A stretch of DNA of 25,645 nucleotides from a virus. The notes under the pieces are model-generated. The model was not told the origin of the DNA and ran no database searches. It saw only the letters and a list, made by a program, of their open reading frames with translations. Location: positions 1 to 25,645 of the IMG/VR virus record IMGVR_UViG_3300045747_000498. The stretch is one strand, 5' to 3'. This document shows positions 14,739 to 23,193 of this stretch, in pieces (the first letter of the stretch is position 1; every line of letters begins with the position of its first letter). The position numbers and the translations under genes were made by a program.

Positions 14739-15686
14739 ATGAGCGGACTCCTCGACTTTCTCTCCAGCCTTCTGGGCAGCGACGGCGCCACTGGGAGCGT
14801 CTCGGACGTCTTCTCAAACGTCGACCCGTCGCTGCTCAGCTCAGCATCAGACGCTTACTCTGGTGGTACGGGCGGTGGTGGCCTCGACTTCTTGTCTGCG
14901 CTCGGCGACCAGTTCTCTGGGTCTGGGCAGCCGAGCGACGCGGGCTCGGCCTCAGCTCAGCAACCGTGGAGCGACGCGCGTTGGGGCGGCTCAAGCTACA
15001 GCGGGAGCTCGCCGGCCGAAGCGCCGAGCGCTGGGAAGTCCCTGCTCGACGGCGCGACGGGCTGGCTCGGCAAGGTGGCCAACGGCGACAAGACTGCACT
15101 CGGCCAAATGAAGCTGGGGCTCGGTGGTCTTGGACTGGTCAGTTCGCTTTTCCAATCCAAGAACTCCCGCAACCAACTGACGCCAGCCCAGCTGCAAGCG
15201 ATGCTGCAGACTCCGTACAGCCAGTGGACGCCGCAGCAGGCCGCCCTTGTGCGAGACTACTTCAACAAGCCGTTGCCGTCTTTCAGCTACAAGCCGCCGA
15301 CGGTGACTCCGCCGACCCCAGCGCTGCCAAACCCGAACATACAGCCCGCTGCGCCGGTCAAGCTCGCGCGAGGCGGTGGTATACACGCCCACGGGTGCGG
15401 GTGCAGGATGTGCAACGGCGGCGCAGTCTTCATGGCCAACGGTGGTGTCCCTGGCGCGTCGCCCGGACAAAGCGACAACGTCCACGCTCGACTGTCGCCT
15501 GGCGAGTACGTCATTGACGCCGACGTGGTCAGCGCCCTTGGCGACGGCAACAACACCGCTGGCGCGCAACGACTCGACGAGATGCGCGCCGCGGTGCGAC
15601 AGCACAAGCGTGGCGCGCCAGCCAGCAAGATCCCGCCAAAGGCGCTATCGCCGCTGGCCTACATGAAGGAGAACGGTCGTGCCTGA
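14739..15686 (+). CDS. Probable internal virion or tail-associated protein with Cys motif
   Basis: A 315-residue protein, started at the ATG two bases after the previous stop. The N-terminal 150 residues are Ser/Gly-rich with a hydrophobic start (GLLDFLSSLLG) and a second apolar stretch (LGLGGLGLVSSLF, about 126-138). A Pro-rich linker (about 185-208) precedes HAHGCGCRMC (216-225), a possible metal site. Then comes LSPGEYVIDADVVSALGDG followed by QRLDEMRAAVRQHK (252-290). This last block is a recurrent C-terminal motif of phage internal virion or tape-measure-associated proteins. Function not established. Its stop overlaps the next start by 8 bases. Confidence 0.65.
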   Translation: MSGLLDFLSSLLGSDGATGSVSDVFSNVDPSLLSSASDAYSGGTGGGGLDFLSALGDQFSGSGQPSDAGSASAQQPWSDARWGGSSYSGSSPAEAPSAGKSLLDGATGWLGKVANGDKTALGQMKLGLGGLGLVSSLFQSKNSRNQLTPAQLQAMLQTPYSQWTPQQAALVRDYFNKPLPSFSYKPPTVTPPTPALPNPNIQPAAPVKLARGGGIHAHGCGCRMCNGGAVFMANGGVPGASPGQSDNVHARLSPGEYVIDADVVSALGDGNNTAGAQRLDEMRAAVRQHKRGAPASKIPPKALSPLAYMKENGRA

Positions 15687-16941
15687 CATCTTCAATGGCG
15701 CGCCGCCGCAAAGCGTCACCGGGGCGGTAAGCTCAGTCACTGGAATGCCCGATTGGTACCAAGAGTACCTTCGGGGAATCGCAGCGCAGGGCACGCAGGC
15801 CGCGGCCGTCGGCTACCAGCAGTACCCAGGCCAACAGCTCGCCGGTTTCACGCCTGACCAGCTCAGCGGCTTTGGCCTTGCCGAGGGGCAGGTCGGCCAG
15901 TGGCAGCCGTTCATGCAGAATGCGGCCAACGCGGCGAAGCAGATCCTGCCGACAACGTCGGCCTTCCTCGACCAAAGCACCCAGTACGGTGCCGACGCCA
16001 CCGGCTTGGCCAAGGGGTTCGGGAACAACGCGGTAGCCGCCGCGGCCAACAGTGGGTCTGCGCCGCTCGCAGCGCAAGGCGCCCAGAACTTGGCCAACAA
16101 CATGGTCGCCGCGCCGTCAGCCAATTGGTCGGACAATTGGAAGAAGTACATGTCGCCATACACATCGAGTGTGGTCGACGAGATCGGGCGGCTTGGAAAC
16201 AAGAACCTCCAAGAGAACATCCTCGCCCCGACGATGGACAGTTTCATCGGGTCGGGCGGCTTCGGGTCAGACCGCAACGCCGACATGATCGGCCGCAACA
16301 TTCGTGACGCACAGACAAACATCAGTGGGCTCCAGTCGCAAGCTCTCCAGTCTGGCTACCAGCAGGCCGGATCGCTGTTCAACCAAGACGCCGGCCGTCA
16401 GCAGCAGCAGCAACAGCTCCAAGCCAATACAGCGCTACAAGGCGGCCAGCTCAACACTGGCGCGCTGCAAAACTACGCGCAGTTGCTTGCCAACACCAAC
16501 CTCAGCGCTGGGACGCTCGACGCCAACACTTACACCCAGGCCGGCCAGCTCGCCAACAACGCAGGCCAGATTGGCGCGACCGCTGCGGACTCTTCAGCCC
16601 AGCGCTACGGCGCGCTTGGTCAGCTGCAGCAGCAACTCGGCTACCAAGACGCGGGCGCGCTCGGCACTGTGGGCGGTGCGCAGCAGCAGCTTGCGCAGCA
16701 AGGCATGGACCTCGGAGTCAACAACTTCAACACCCAGCAAAACTGGAACTGGAACCAGTTGAACAACCTGAGCTCGCTGGTCCGCGGGATGCAGCTGCCG
16801 ACCAGCACGACGCAGGTCTCCAACCAGCCCTACGGCAACGTCGGCACCTCGCCGCTGCAGTGGGCTACGTCGCTCTACGGCCTGGGCAACGCAAACGGGT
16901 CGAACAACGGGTCGTCAATGCAGGCTCAACCAGGAAACTGA
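15679..16941 (+). CDS. Gln/Asn-rich probable internal virion (ejection) protein
   Basis: A 420-residue protein started at a GTG at 15679 because AAGGAGA lies just upstream. It overlaps the previous gene by 8 bases. The N-terminus has MPDWYQEYLRGIAAQG and YPGQQLAGFTPDQLSGFGLAEG (about 23-72), a pattern seen in proteins downstream of the tail genes in many short-tailed phages. The middle (about 140-230) has SDNWKKYMSPYTSSVVDEIGRLGNKNLQEN and FGSDRNADMIGRNI. Residues 240-350 are an Ala/Gln helical, coiled-coil-like stretch with a poly-Gln run. I infer a protein carried inside the virion and released with the DNA; no enzymatic motif is visible. Confidence 0.65.
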   Translation: MPDIFNGAPPQSVTGAVSSVTGMPDWYQEYLRGIAAQGTQAAAVGYQQYPGQQLAGFTPDQLSGFGLAEGQVGQWQPFMQNAANAAKQILPTTSAFLDQSTQYGADATGLAKGFGNNAVAAAANSGSAPLAAQGAQNLANNMVAAPSANWSDNWKKYMSPYTSSVVDEIGRLGNKNLQENILAPTMDSFIGSGGFGSDRNADMIGRNIRDAQTNISGLQSQALQSGYQQAGSLFNQDAGRQQQQQQLQANTALQGGQLNTGALQNYAQLLANTNLSAGTLDANTYTQAGQLANNAGQIGATAADSSAQRYGALGQLQQQLGYQDAGALGTVGGAQQQLAQQGMDLGVNNFNTQQNWNWNQLNNLSSLVRGMQLPTSTTQVSNQPYGNVGTSPLQWATSLYGLGNANGSNNGSSMQAQPGN

Positions 16942-16942
16942 C

Positions 16943-18667
16943 ATGGCCGACCAACAAGAACTGCCGGGCGCGCTCACGCTCTTGAAGGCCTCGCTCTATG
17001 GGGGCGGCGCTGGTCCAGACCAACTCAGCGAGATGATGAGCCCCGACAAGATCGTCGACCCATCCATGAAGTGGAACGCCTTTGCTGCGGCCGCGCTCAA
17101 GCCAGCGACTGGCGGCTTCGGCGAAGCGATGGGGAACGCACTCGGCGCGTACGCCGGCGGACAGCAGGCTGAAGCCGAGCTGAGGGCGAAGTATGTCCCG
17201 CTCATTGCTCAGGCCTACATGCAGCGCCAGCTGCAGACCATGCAGCTCGGCATGCAGCAGTGGAAGATGTCTCAAGAGTGGGACCAAGCTGGCACCAGCG
17301 CGCTGACCTCGCTGCTGCGCAAGCCCGAGACCGAGCCGATCACGGGCGAGGACGTCTATGGAGTGCTTGACGGCTTGGTTCAGCGTCAAATGATCCCGCC
17401 GCAGTTTGCGCAGCAGCTCTATAAGACCCTGCCGGTCGACGACCCGACGAAGCTGCGCGACACGTTGAAGAAGCTCTCCATCAGCAAGCTTGACTCCAAG
17501 GAGGCGTACGGCGCAGTCAAGCCAAACGTCAAGCTCGAAGACGCGGGCAGCGGCTTTGTCCCAGGCAACACGAACACCGACGCGGGCATCCCGGTCGGCG
17601 CAATGTCTGGCCCGGGCGCCAACCCCATCAACAAGGGCCTCAGCCCGACGGACTGGGCGCGATCGGGCTTCCACGGCGAGGACAAGGCCGGCAACCCATT
17701 CGTCGGAAACGAGATCACCGGACGGATCAAGTACGGCAACACGGGCTCGCCTCTGCTCGGCGTTCAAGGCGGCGCGCCCGGACCTGGCGGGCTCCCGCAG
17801 GCCGCCCTGCCGCCGCAAGGAGCGCCTGTCGCGCCGCAAGGCCCTGCGCCTACCGGCGCTACGGCCGGCGGACCGCCTCCAGGCGCGCTCCCGTCGATCC
17901 CCGGGCCTGCACAAGGCTCGCCGGTCGATCGTCCGGCGGGCGCTGGGCCGGTGCCGGGCGGCGTGCCGACGAACAGGACGCTCGAGGGCAACGCGCTGCA
18001 GACGAAGCTCGGCGACAACGCAGCCAAGTACGCTGATGATCTTGCGGCAAAGGTCGGCGCGATGCAGACCTTCCAGCAGCGCCTGACTGAAATCAAAGAC
18101 CTTGTGAAGCACTGGCAGCCCGGTGCGACCAGCGAGCTGCGTGCCACGCTCGCGGCCCACCTGAAGGACATGGCGTTGGCCGCAGGTCTGTCGCCCGAAC
18201 AGTCAAACGCGTTGGCTGCGTCGGTCAGCAAGGGCGACATCAGCAGCCAGCAGGCTTTCGTGAAGCTGGCCAACGTCGGCGCCATGGAGGCACTACGCGG
18301 AGCGATGGACAGCGGACGCATCACACAGGGCGAGTTTGCGGTCTTCGCCAGGAGCAACATCAACCCGTCGCTCGACCCGCAGGCGCTTGACAAGATGTCG
18401 AACTTCGCTACGCGCCAGTACCTCATGAGCTCGGCCGAGCTGCAAAACTTCACGAAGCACACTGAGACCGGCGGTTCAATGCTCCAGTGGCCGGACAAGT
18501 GGAACAAGCTGTCGCGTGAACTCGGCTACGTGCAGCCCTCGCTGATCAAGGACCAGTCGAAGGGGTCGCCCGGCGCTGGGTCGGAGACCGCCACAAGCCT
18601 CGACCTGAATGGGCGCCCGATCTACTGGGTCCCCGGCAAGGGCTGGACCTACACCGCACCGAAGTGA
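16943..18667 (+). CDS. Probable internal virion protein
   Basis: A 574-residue protein starting one base after the previous stop. An N-terminal Gly/Ala-rich segment (about 40-75: FAAAALKPATGGFGEAMGNALGAYAGG) precedes a long amphipathic helical stretch (about 75-125: AYMQRQLQTMQLGMQQWKMSQEW). A Pro/Gly linker (about 275-350) leads to a helical C-terminal half with SELRATLAAHLKDMALAAGLS and TRQYLMSSAELQNFTKH. The last residues, PIYWVPGKGWTYTAP, form a compact aromatic end. The layout (helical segments, flexible Pro/Gly hinge, no catalytic motif) and location with similar genes favour an ejection or internal capsid protein. The exact role is unknown. Confidence 0.65.
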   Translation: MADQQELPGALTLLKASLYGGGAGPDQLSEMMSPDKIVDPSMKWNAFAAAALKPATGGFGEAMGNALGAYAGGQQAEAELRAKYVPLIAQAYMQRQLQTMQLGMQQWKMSQEWDQAGTSALTSLLRKPETEPITGEDVYGVLDGLVQRQMIPPQFAQQLYKTLPVDDPTKLRDTLKKLSISKLDSKEAYGAVKPNVKLEDAGSGFVPGNTNTDAGIPVGAMSGPGANPINKGLSPTDWARSGFHGEDKAGNPFVGNEITGRIKYGNTGSPLLGVQGGAPGPGGLPQAALPPQGAPVAPQGPAPTGATAGGPPPGALPSIPGPAQGSPVDRPAGAGPVPGGVPTNRTLEGNALQTKLGDNAAKYADDLAAKVGAMQTFQQRLTEIKDLVKHWQPGATSELRATLAAHLKDMALAAGLSPEQSNALAASVSKGDISSQQAFVKLANVGAMEALRGAMDSGRITQGEFAVFARSNINPSLDPQALDKMSNFATRQYLMSSAELQNFTKHTETGGSMLQWPDKWNKLSRELGYVQPSLIKDQSKGSPGAGSETATSLDLNGRPIYWVPGKGWTYTAPK

Positions 18668-18673
18668 GCCAAT

Positions 18674-20572
18674 ATGGAAGTCAATGACCTCGTCCCGCTT
18701 GACCTCTTGCCGCCCGACGCCCGTACGCGGTTGGGCCCCAACACGCCCGAGACAAAAGCGTACCTGCGCTTCCTCGAGCAGCAGCGCAAGCTGCCCGAAG
18801 GCTCGTTGACGCGCGCGCAGCTGAACGGCGTCGACCCGCTCCGTCAGGCGATGGACCTGGCTGACTTTCACATCGAGCAGCAAAGAAAGCACGATGAGCT
18901 GAAGGCCAAGACCACGGCCGAGCTCCGCGCTATGGCCGACCCGACGGCAGGTCAGAGCCGGACCGATCGGCTCATGGCGGGCGCGGGCAAGGCTGTCAAC
19001 GACACGGCGCAAGGGCTGGGGCAGCTGACCGGCCAGGTGCCGCAATCGCTGGTCGACGAGACCGCGCGCCTCGACGCTCCGCTCATGCGCGATCCCTATG
19101 GTCTGCTTGGCAACATTGGCAGCCAAGCGCTCTTGGCCTCCACAGCGATGGGCCCGATGCGAGCCGGCGCGCTTGGCCAGATCGCGTCAAACCCGCTGAT
19201 TTCGGCGGGCGTGAGTGGCGCGGGCTACAGCGCCCTGCAGCCCGTCGAGTCGGGCAGCAGCAGGTCAACGCAGGCTGCGCTCGGCGGGCTCGCCAACATG
19301 CTGGGCGAAGGCGTCTTCGGCCAAGGCCTACCAGCGCTCGTGCGACCCGCTTCGGCCGGCGTCAGCCCGGAGCTCAGGCGACTGGCCAACTTTGCTGACA
19401 GACAAGGCATCGACCTGCGTGCGGCCGACGTCAGCAACAACCCGGTCCTGCGAGCTGCGCAGCACGCGCTCGACTACATGCCCTTCAGTGGCGGCCACGA
19501 CCAACGCGAGGTGGCTCAAAAGGCCTTCAACGCGGCCATCGCTAAGACGATGGGCCAAGGCACCGACGACCTCTCCTTCGCGCTCAAGGGCGCACGCCCG
19601 GACCTCGGCGCCAAATACGACAGCATCTTCGGCCGCAACGTCGTCGAGCTCAACCCGGGCGTACACGGCACGAAGCTGACCGACGCGTGGAAGGACTTCG
19701 CGTCGCGCGATACGTCGATCGGCCAGAGCCACGCCGACTCGCTCGACACCTACCTCAACAACATCTTTGATCCGGCCAACGGCTTCATCCGCCAAAACCC
19801 AGCCACGGGCCTCATGGAGATGGACGGCAAGACGTTCAAGAAGATCCGCAGCGAGGCCGCGCGCACGGCGCGAAGCTTGCAGAGCTCGTCGAACAACGGC
19901 ACGGGCGACCCGCAGGCTGGGCGGCTCTCAGACTTCTACGACGCCATCAAGCAAACGCTTGACCACGCTTCGCGCAACAGCCCGAGCTGGTCGCAGGCCG
20001 ACAGGGACCTGCTCAAGCAGACGGACAAGCACTGGGGCAATATGAAGACCCTTGAGAACCTCTCGCCCAAGAGCGGCAGCGGCGACATCGACTTCAACGC
20101 GTTGGCCAGCCTCATGATGCGCAAGGGCGGCAACAACGTCTACAACCGCGACGCGATGATCTACGGCACGGGCGACCAAACGCTGTCAGACCTGGGCAAG
20201 GTCGGTACCACGTTCCTCGGACGCGACCTGCCGCCGTCGAACCTGCGGCCGTGGGTTCGATCGGTCAAGGACGCCGCGCCGTACGCGATCGGGCTGCCCG
20301 CTGCGGGCGCCGGACTCTACAGCTTGAACTCTCACGAGGGCGGCAGTCCGATCATGGACACGATCGCCGAGCTCGGCGCGCTCGGCCTCATGAGCAAGGG
20401 GCTGGGGTCGGCGGCCAACAGCAAGTGGTTTAGCCGCGGCGCGCCGAGCTTCGTGCAAGGCGCCGTGGGCGACCAGCTCGCGCCACTGACCGCCAGGCTT
20501 CCGATGTCCGCGCTCGACGCGACGGAGCGCCGCGGCGTGCCCGGCATGTCGTTTGAAGACGGAGCCAGGTGA
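18674..20572 (+). CDS. Large probable internal virion/DNA-ejection protein
   Basis: A 632-residue protein, the largest of the distal block. An N-terminal charged helical part (about 20-95) is followed by a Gly/Ala-rich hydrophobic region (about 138-182: LLGNIGSQALLASTAMG, LISAGVSGAGYSAL) that could insert in a membrane, as ejection proteins do. The middle (about 255-300) holds RAADVSNNPVLRAAQHALDYMPF, and residues 370-450 carry FIRQNPATGLMEMDGKTFKKIRSEAAR. A second apolar stretch sits at about 536-575. These features match the general pattern of phage internal virion proteins. The stop overlaps the next start by one base. Confidence 0.65.
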   Translation: MEVNDLVPLDLLPPDARTRLGPNTPETKAYLRFLEQQRKLPEGSLTRAQLNGVDPLRQAMDLADFHIEQQRKHDELKAKTTAELRAMADPTAGQSRTDRLMAGAGKAVNDTAQGLGQLTGQVPQSLVDETARLDAPLMRDPYGLLGNIGSQALLASTAMGPMRAGALGQIASNPLISAGVSGAGYSALQPVESGSSRSTQAALGGLANMLGEGVFGQGLPALVRPASAGVSPELRRLANFADRQGIDLRAADVSNNPVLRAAQHALDYMPFSGGHDQREVAQKAFNAAIAKTMGQGTDDLSFALKGARPDLGAKYDSIFGRNVVELNPGVHGTKLTDAWKDFASRDTSIGQSHADSLDTYLNNIFDPANGFIRQNPATGLMEMDGKTFKKIRSEAARTARSLQSSSNNGTGDPQAGRLSDFYDAIKQTLDHASRNSPSWSQADRDLLKQTDKHWGNMKTLENLSPKSGSGDIDFNALASLMMRKGGNNVYNRDAMIYGTGDQTLSDLGKVGTTFLGRDLPPSNLRPWVRSVKDAAPYAIGLPAAGAGLYSLNSHEGGSPIMDTIAELGALGLMSKGLGSAANSKWFSRGAPSFVQGAVGDQLAPLTARLPMSALDATERRGVPGMSFEDGAR

Positions 20573-21669
20573 TGCCCAGTCCGCTTGAGTTGATCGCTGC
20601 GGCCCTCGCCAAGCTTCGAGGCGCGGCCGAGACCGACCTGCCCAGCGCAGCGTCGAAGGTCGGCGACATGTTCATGCGGGGCGCCAACGACGTGCCCAGC
20701 ATGTTCGAGCGCGGCCGCAGCTTCGCCGACACAGCTGAAGGCCTGGGCACGCAGTTCGGGACTGCGCCGCCGCGCACGCGACCAGTAAATGCTGCGCTCA
20801 ACCCCGACGATCTTGGATCGTGGTACGCCTACCAGATCGCGGCCGACCCGAAGAGCAAAGGCCTCGACGGCGCGCGGCTGCTGGGCGCCGCGCAGGACCT
20901 ACGCTACCTGCAAGCGCCCAGCAGCATCCCTTACGACAGCGTGCTGTCGGCCATGCAGCACGGGCTGCTGAACAAAGACGATGCCTACCACATCTGGGAC
21001 ACGACTGGGCTGTGGAACAACTCCGGTCAAGGGACCAAGGTCTATGCTAGCGCCTTCGGCCACCTGCTCAACCAAGGCGAGCAAGACAAGAATATCACGC
21101 AGGGCTTGTCTGGCGTGAACAGCCTGCGTCGTAGCTACAACCAAGCGTCAGCCATCGAGCGGGCGCCTGAGCTCGCCGATCGAATCATCGCCGCGCCCAG
21201 TCAGTTCTCCGCCCTCCTGCCGACGTCGAACAAGAAGCGGCTCGGCGAGATCCAACGCATGGCGCCCGAGCAGCAGGTCGGCGCGCTTCAGCTGGCTGCA
21301 GGCGCGAGCGCGCTGCATGCAATCAAGGAGGCGCTGCAGCGCGACGCCGACATCCTCGGCGGCCGGTCGATCGGCAACAAGGCTGAGGCCGCCATGATCA
21401 AGCGCGCCCGCCAAGACAGCCAAGACATGATTGGTCTCGCCGCGCCGAGGTTCTTTGGTTCGTCGAGCCTTGCCAACACGCCGAGCTCGGCGGCCGAGGT
21501 TGCCCGGGCCTACCAGACGTCGCCCTTTGCCTCGGGATTCGGCCTAGGCGCGCGCAGCTTGACGAAGCTCGGTATCGTCAACGACGCGCTCAAGGGCGCG
21601 TCCTTCGAGGATCTGGCGAGTCGGTTCCCCGGTCTTGAATACCGAGCCGGCGGACCCGTTCTTCGGTGA
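20572..21669 (+). CDS. Last gene of the structural block, hypothetical virion protein
   Basis: A 365-residue protein started at the ATG at 20572 (GGAG at 20561-20564), overlapping the upstream stop by one base; the GTG at 20569 is an alternative. The N-terminus is helical (PLELIAAALAKLRGAAE). The body has WYAYQIAADPKSKGLDGARLLGAAQDLRYLQAP and a helical Ala-rich stretch (about 235-265). No catalytic motif or membrane segment is evident. It is probably co-transcribed with the internal virion genes and may be one. Its last 80 bases overlap the end of a convergent minus-strand gene. Confidence 0.6.
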   Translation: MPSPLELIAAALAKLRGAAETDLPSAASKVGDMFMRGANDVPSMFERGRSFADTAEGLGTQFGTAPPRTRPVNAALNPDDLGSWYAYQIAADPKSKGLDGARLLGAAQDLRYLQAPSSIPYDSVLSAMQHGLLNKDDAYHIWDTTGLWNNSGQGTKVYASAFGHLLNQGEQDKNITQGLSGVNSLRRSYNQASAIERAPELADRIIAAPSQFSALLPTSNKKRLGEIQRMAPEQQVGALQLAAGASALHAIKEALQRDADILGGRSIGNKAEAAMIKRARQDSQDMIGLAAPRFFGSSSLANTPSSAAEVARAYQTSPFASGFGLGARSLTKLGIVNDALKGASFEDLASRFPGLEYRAGGPVLR

Positions 21670-21823
21670 AGGCCGAGACCTCCTCAGGGGTCAAAAGCGC
21701 GGCGCCGCACCGAGCGCAGAAGTCCCCGACCCACGCCGTGCGCCCGTCAGTCTGCTCCTCAAACCGAGGCGCGACCAGTCCGTGGCCGAAGAGCCAGCAG
21801 CGTAGCTTTACATGGAGCCTCAC
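21590..21823 (-). CDS. Small zinc-binding DUF1660-like protein
   Basis: A 77-residue protein read from a GTG at 21823 that overlaps the dCMP deaminase stop in GTGA; in-frame starts further upstream lie inside the deaminase gene. It has the DUF1660-like pattern: a basic, aromatic start with CWLFGHG (C9, H14) and a later CARCG (C36, C39), forming a likely zinc site, then an acidic helix (TPEEVSAFTEERVRRLG) and an Arg/Pro tail. Function unknown for the family. It ends inside the convergent virion gene with 80 bases of overlap, and the tail after about residue 63 is the part lying over that gene. Confidence 0.6.
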   Translation of the reverse strand: MRLHVKLRCWLFGHGLVAPRFEEQTDGRTAWVGDFCARCGAALLTPEEVSAFTEERVRRLGIQDRGTDSPDPRRTRP

Positions 21824-22305
21824 AGTCGTGGCTCCATCTGGTCCCATTGCCGACCGGCTGACACCCACCACTCTTTGGCCTCGCTGTGGGCATAGGCCTC
21901 GGCGAAGACGATCCGCTCGCACGAGGTGTTCAGCAGCAGCTTGATGCACGTCACGCACGGGCTAGCCGTGACGTAGCACGTCTCGATCTGCCATGGGTCG
22001 CGGCACTGCAGCAACGCGTTCTGCTCGGCGTGGATGGCTTGGCAGGCGTCGAGGCCTTGGCCGCTGGGCGCCGACGCACCGGCGCAGGCGTTGGGCGTCG
22101 TGTAGTCGCCACCGAACATGATGCCAACGTTTGTCACCAGTTCGTTGCAGTGCGGCCGGCCCGCAGCCACGCCGTTGTAGCCCGTTGCCAGTAGGTGCCC
22201 ACGCGCGTTGAGCAGCACGCAGCCCACGCAGCGCCGCAGGCACGTCGCGCGCTTGGCGGTCAGCTGCGCAACGCCGAGCGCCCACTCGTCTCTTGAAGGT
22301 CTCAT
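21820..22305 (-). CDS. dcd: Deoxycytidylate (dCMP) deaminase
   Basis: A 161-residue zinc deaminase that converts dCMP to dUMP. The catalytic motif HAEQNAL (H92, E94) and SPCVTC (C117, C120) bind zinc and provide the proton-shuttle Glu. TGYNG (41-45) is the nucleotide-binding loop. The insertion with extra Cys/His between the two (C53, C74, C88) resembles the second zinc/allosteric site of phage T4-type dCMP deaminases, which are activated by dCTP-type effectors. AGGAGA precedes the ATG at 22305. It shares its stop region with the DUF1660-like gene. A dyad-rich gap upstream could hold its own promoter. The gene symbol is by function only; the name cd is used in T4. Confidence 0.9.
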   Translation of the reverse strand: MRPSRDEWALGVAQLTAKRATCLRRCVGCVLLNARGHLLATGYNGVAAGRPHCNELVTNVGIMFGGDYTTPNACAGASAPSGQGLDACQAIHAEQNALLQCRDPWQIETCYVTASPCVTCIKLLLNTSCERIVFAEAYAHSEAKEWWVSAGRQWDQMEPRL

Positions 22306-22320
22306 GAGAATCTCCTGTAG

Positions 22321-22357
22321 CGTCTATTGTACAACAGACGCCGTCTGATGATGTCAA
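22321..22357 (-). promoter_or_regulatory. Dyad-rich candidate promoter/operator upstream of dCMP deaminase
   Basis: On the minus strand TTGACA (22357-22352) overlaps the stop of the TS-fold gene and TACAAT (22331-22326) follows, with a 20-base spacer, longer than ideal. Two inverted repeats overlap here: a 20-base palindrome with one mismatched pair (22321-22340) and the perfect CAGACG-c-CGTCTG dyad (22335-22347). Three CGTCT-type half-sites thus alternate in direction, like an operator. An attenuator hairpin is an alternative. Confidence 0.4.
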
Positions 22358-23193
22358 TCAGCCTTGGGTTCCCACCAACGCAGCTCGTGGCCCGGCGACG
22401 TGTCGCGCAGCTCGCGAAGCGTCTCCATCAGTTTGTGTTCCCTCATCCACAGGTCTGCGGGTGTCGCAACAGCTGGCAGAAGCACACTGCTCTTGTCATT
22501 GAGGCTTTCGATCGCCTTCGACCACTCGGGCTCATAGAGGTGGCTCGATGCAGCCGTCAGGTGCAAGACGCCCGGCGCCGTGATGCCGATCGGCAGACTT
22601 TCAGGGTGAGTTGCGTTGGCGACGGCCGCAGCCTCGTTGAGCCGACAGCAGATCAAGTGAGCGACCATGCTGAAGCTGAAGACGTCATACGGCCAACCGA
22701 GCCACAAGTCGTTCGATCGCATGAAGACGTGCGCGTGAAGTTTGTTGTGCCGCTTCCTGAAGACCATGGCGACCGTGCACGGCGTGTCCTTTGTCGGCGG
22801 CGGGTTGGGTCGCCAGATCGTCAGCGCGGCTTGGCGCGTCTCGCTGTCAGCCAAAAGCTTGCCCACCACGTAGTCGAGCTGGGACACGATCGGCGGCCCG
22901 TACGCCCCGAACAACGTCTGACCGTCATCGCTGAACTCGGCCATACGCTTGGCATACGGCTCGACACCGCTGAGCTGATTGCTGCCGCTGAGGATCCAAT
23001 AGGCCTCGGCCACCATGAAGCGGTAGCTGAGTGCGCGGACCCTCGACAACAGCACAGGCCTGCGCATGTCGATGTGGTCGGTGCGGTGTGCAACCTCAAG
23101 GGTTGGTTTACCTCGTGGCGCAACTTCGTCGCCGTCAAGTACGTCATTGATTGCGCTGCGCCATGCGGTGGTAGCTGTGTCAATTGCTTTCAT
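22354..23193 (-). CDS. Thymidylate synthase-fold enzyme, predicted dCMP-specific (hydroxymethylase-like)
   Basis: A 279-residue member of the thymidylate synthase / dCMP hydroxymethylase family, which adds a one-carbon unit from methylene-tetrahydrofolate to the pyrimidine C5. Visible equivalents of key residues are E63 and W66 (AEAYWIL), Y98, R120, catalytic C139 (TPC), R159-S160-x-D162 (MRSND), and H218 and Y220 (SHLY). The position that selects dUMP in thymidylate synthase, the Asn after LG-x-P-F, is D170 here (LGWPYD). The same exchange is seen in T4 dCMP hydroxymethylase, which also shares MRSND. I therefore infer dCMP as the substrate. The C-terminus lacks the usual hydrophobic end of ThyA. 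It overlaps the upstream kinase gene (ATGA). A plain thymidylate synthase remains possible. Confidence 0.8.
   Translation of the reverse strand: MKAIDTATTAWRSAINDVLDGDEVAPRGKPTLEVAHRTDHIDMRRPVLLSRVRALSYRFMVAEAYWILSGSNQLSGVEPYAKRMAEFSDDGQTLFGAYGPPIVSQLDYVVGKLLADSETRQAALTIWRPNPPPTKDTPCTVAMVFRKRHNKLHAHVFMRSNDLWLGWPYDVFSFSMVAHLICCRLNEAAAVANATHPESLPIGITAPGVLHLTAASSHLYEPEWSKAIESLNDKSSVLLPAVATPADLWMREHKLMETLRELRDTSPGHELRWWEPKAD

Noticed and set aside
16865-18160. 431-codon minus-strand ORF
   Set aside because: Arg/Ala-rich shadow of the internal virion gene in GC-rich DNA, with no motif or ribosome site.
21674-21689. Possible terminator between the convergent blocks
   Set aside because: GACC/GGTC gives only a four-base stem with no U-rich run, and the DNA is coding on the minus strand.
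21666-21944. Plus-strand ORF overlapping the previous stop as GTGA
   Set aside because: The overlap looks like coupling, but the protein is Arg/Ser/Pro-rich shadow sequence opposite the DUF1660-like and deaminase genes.
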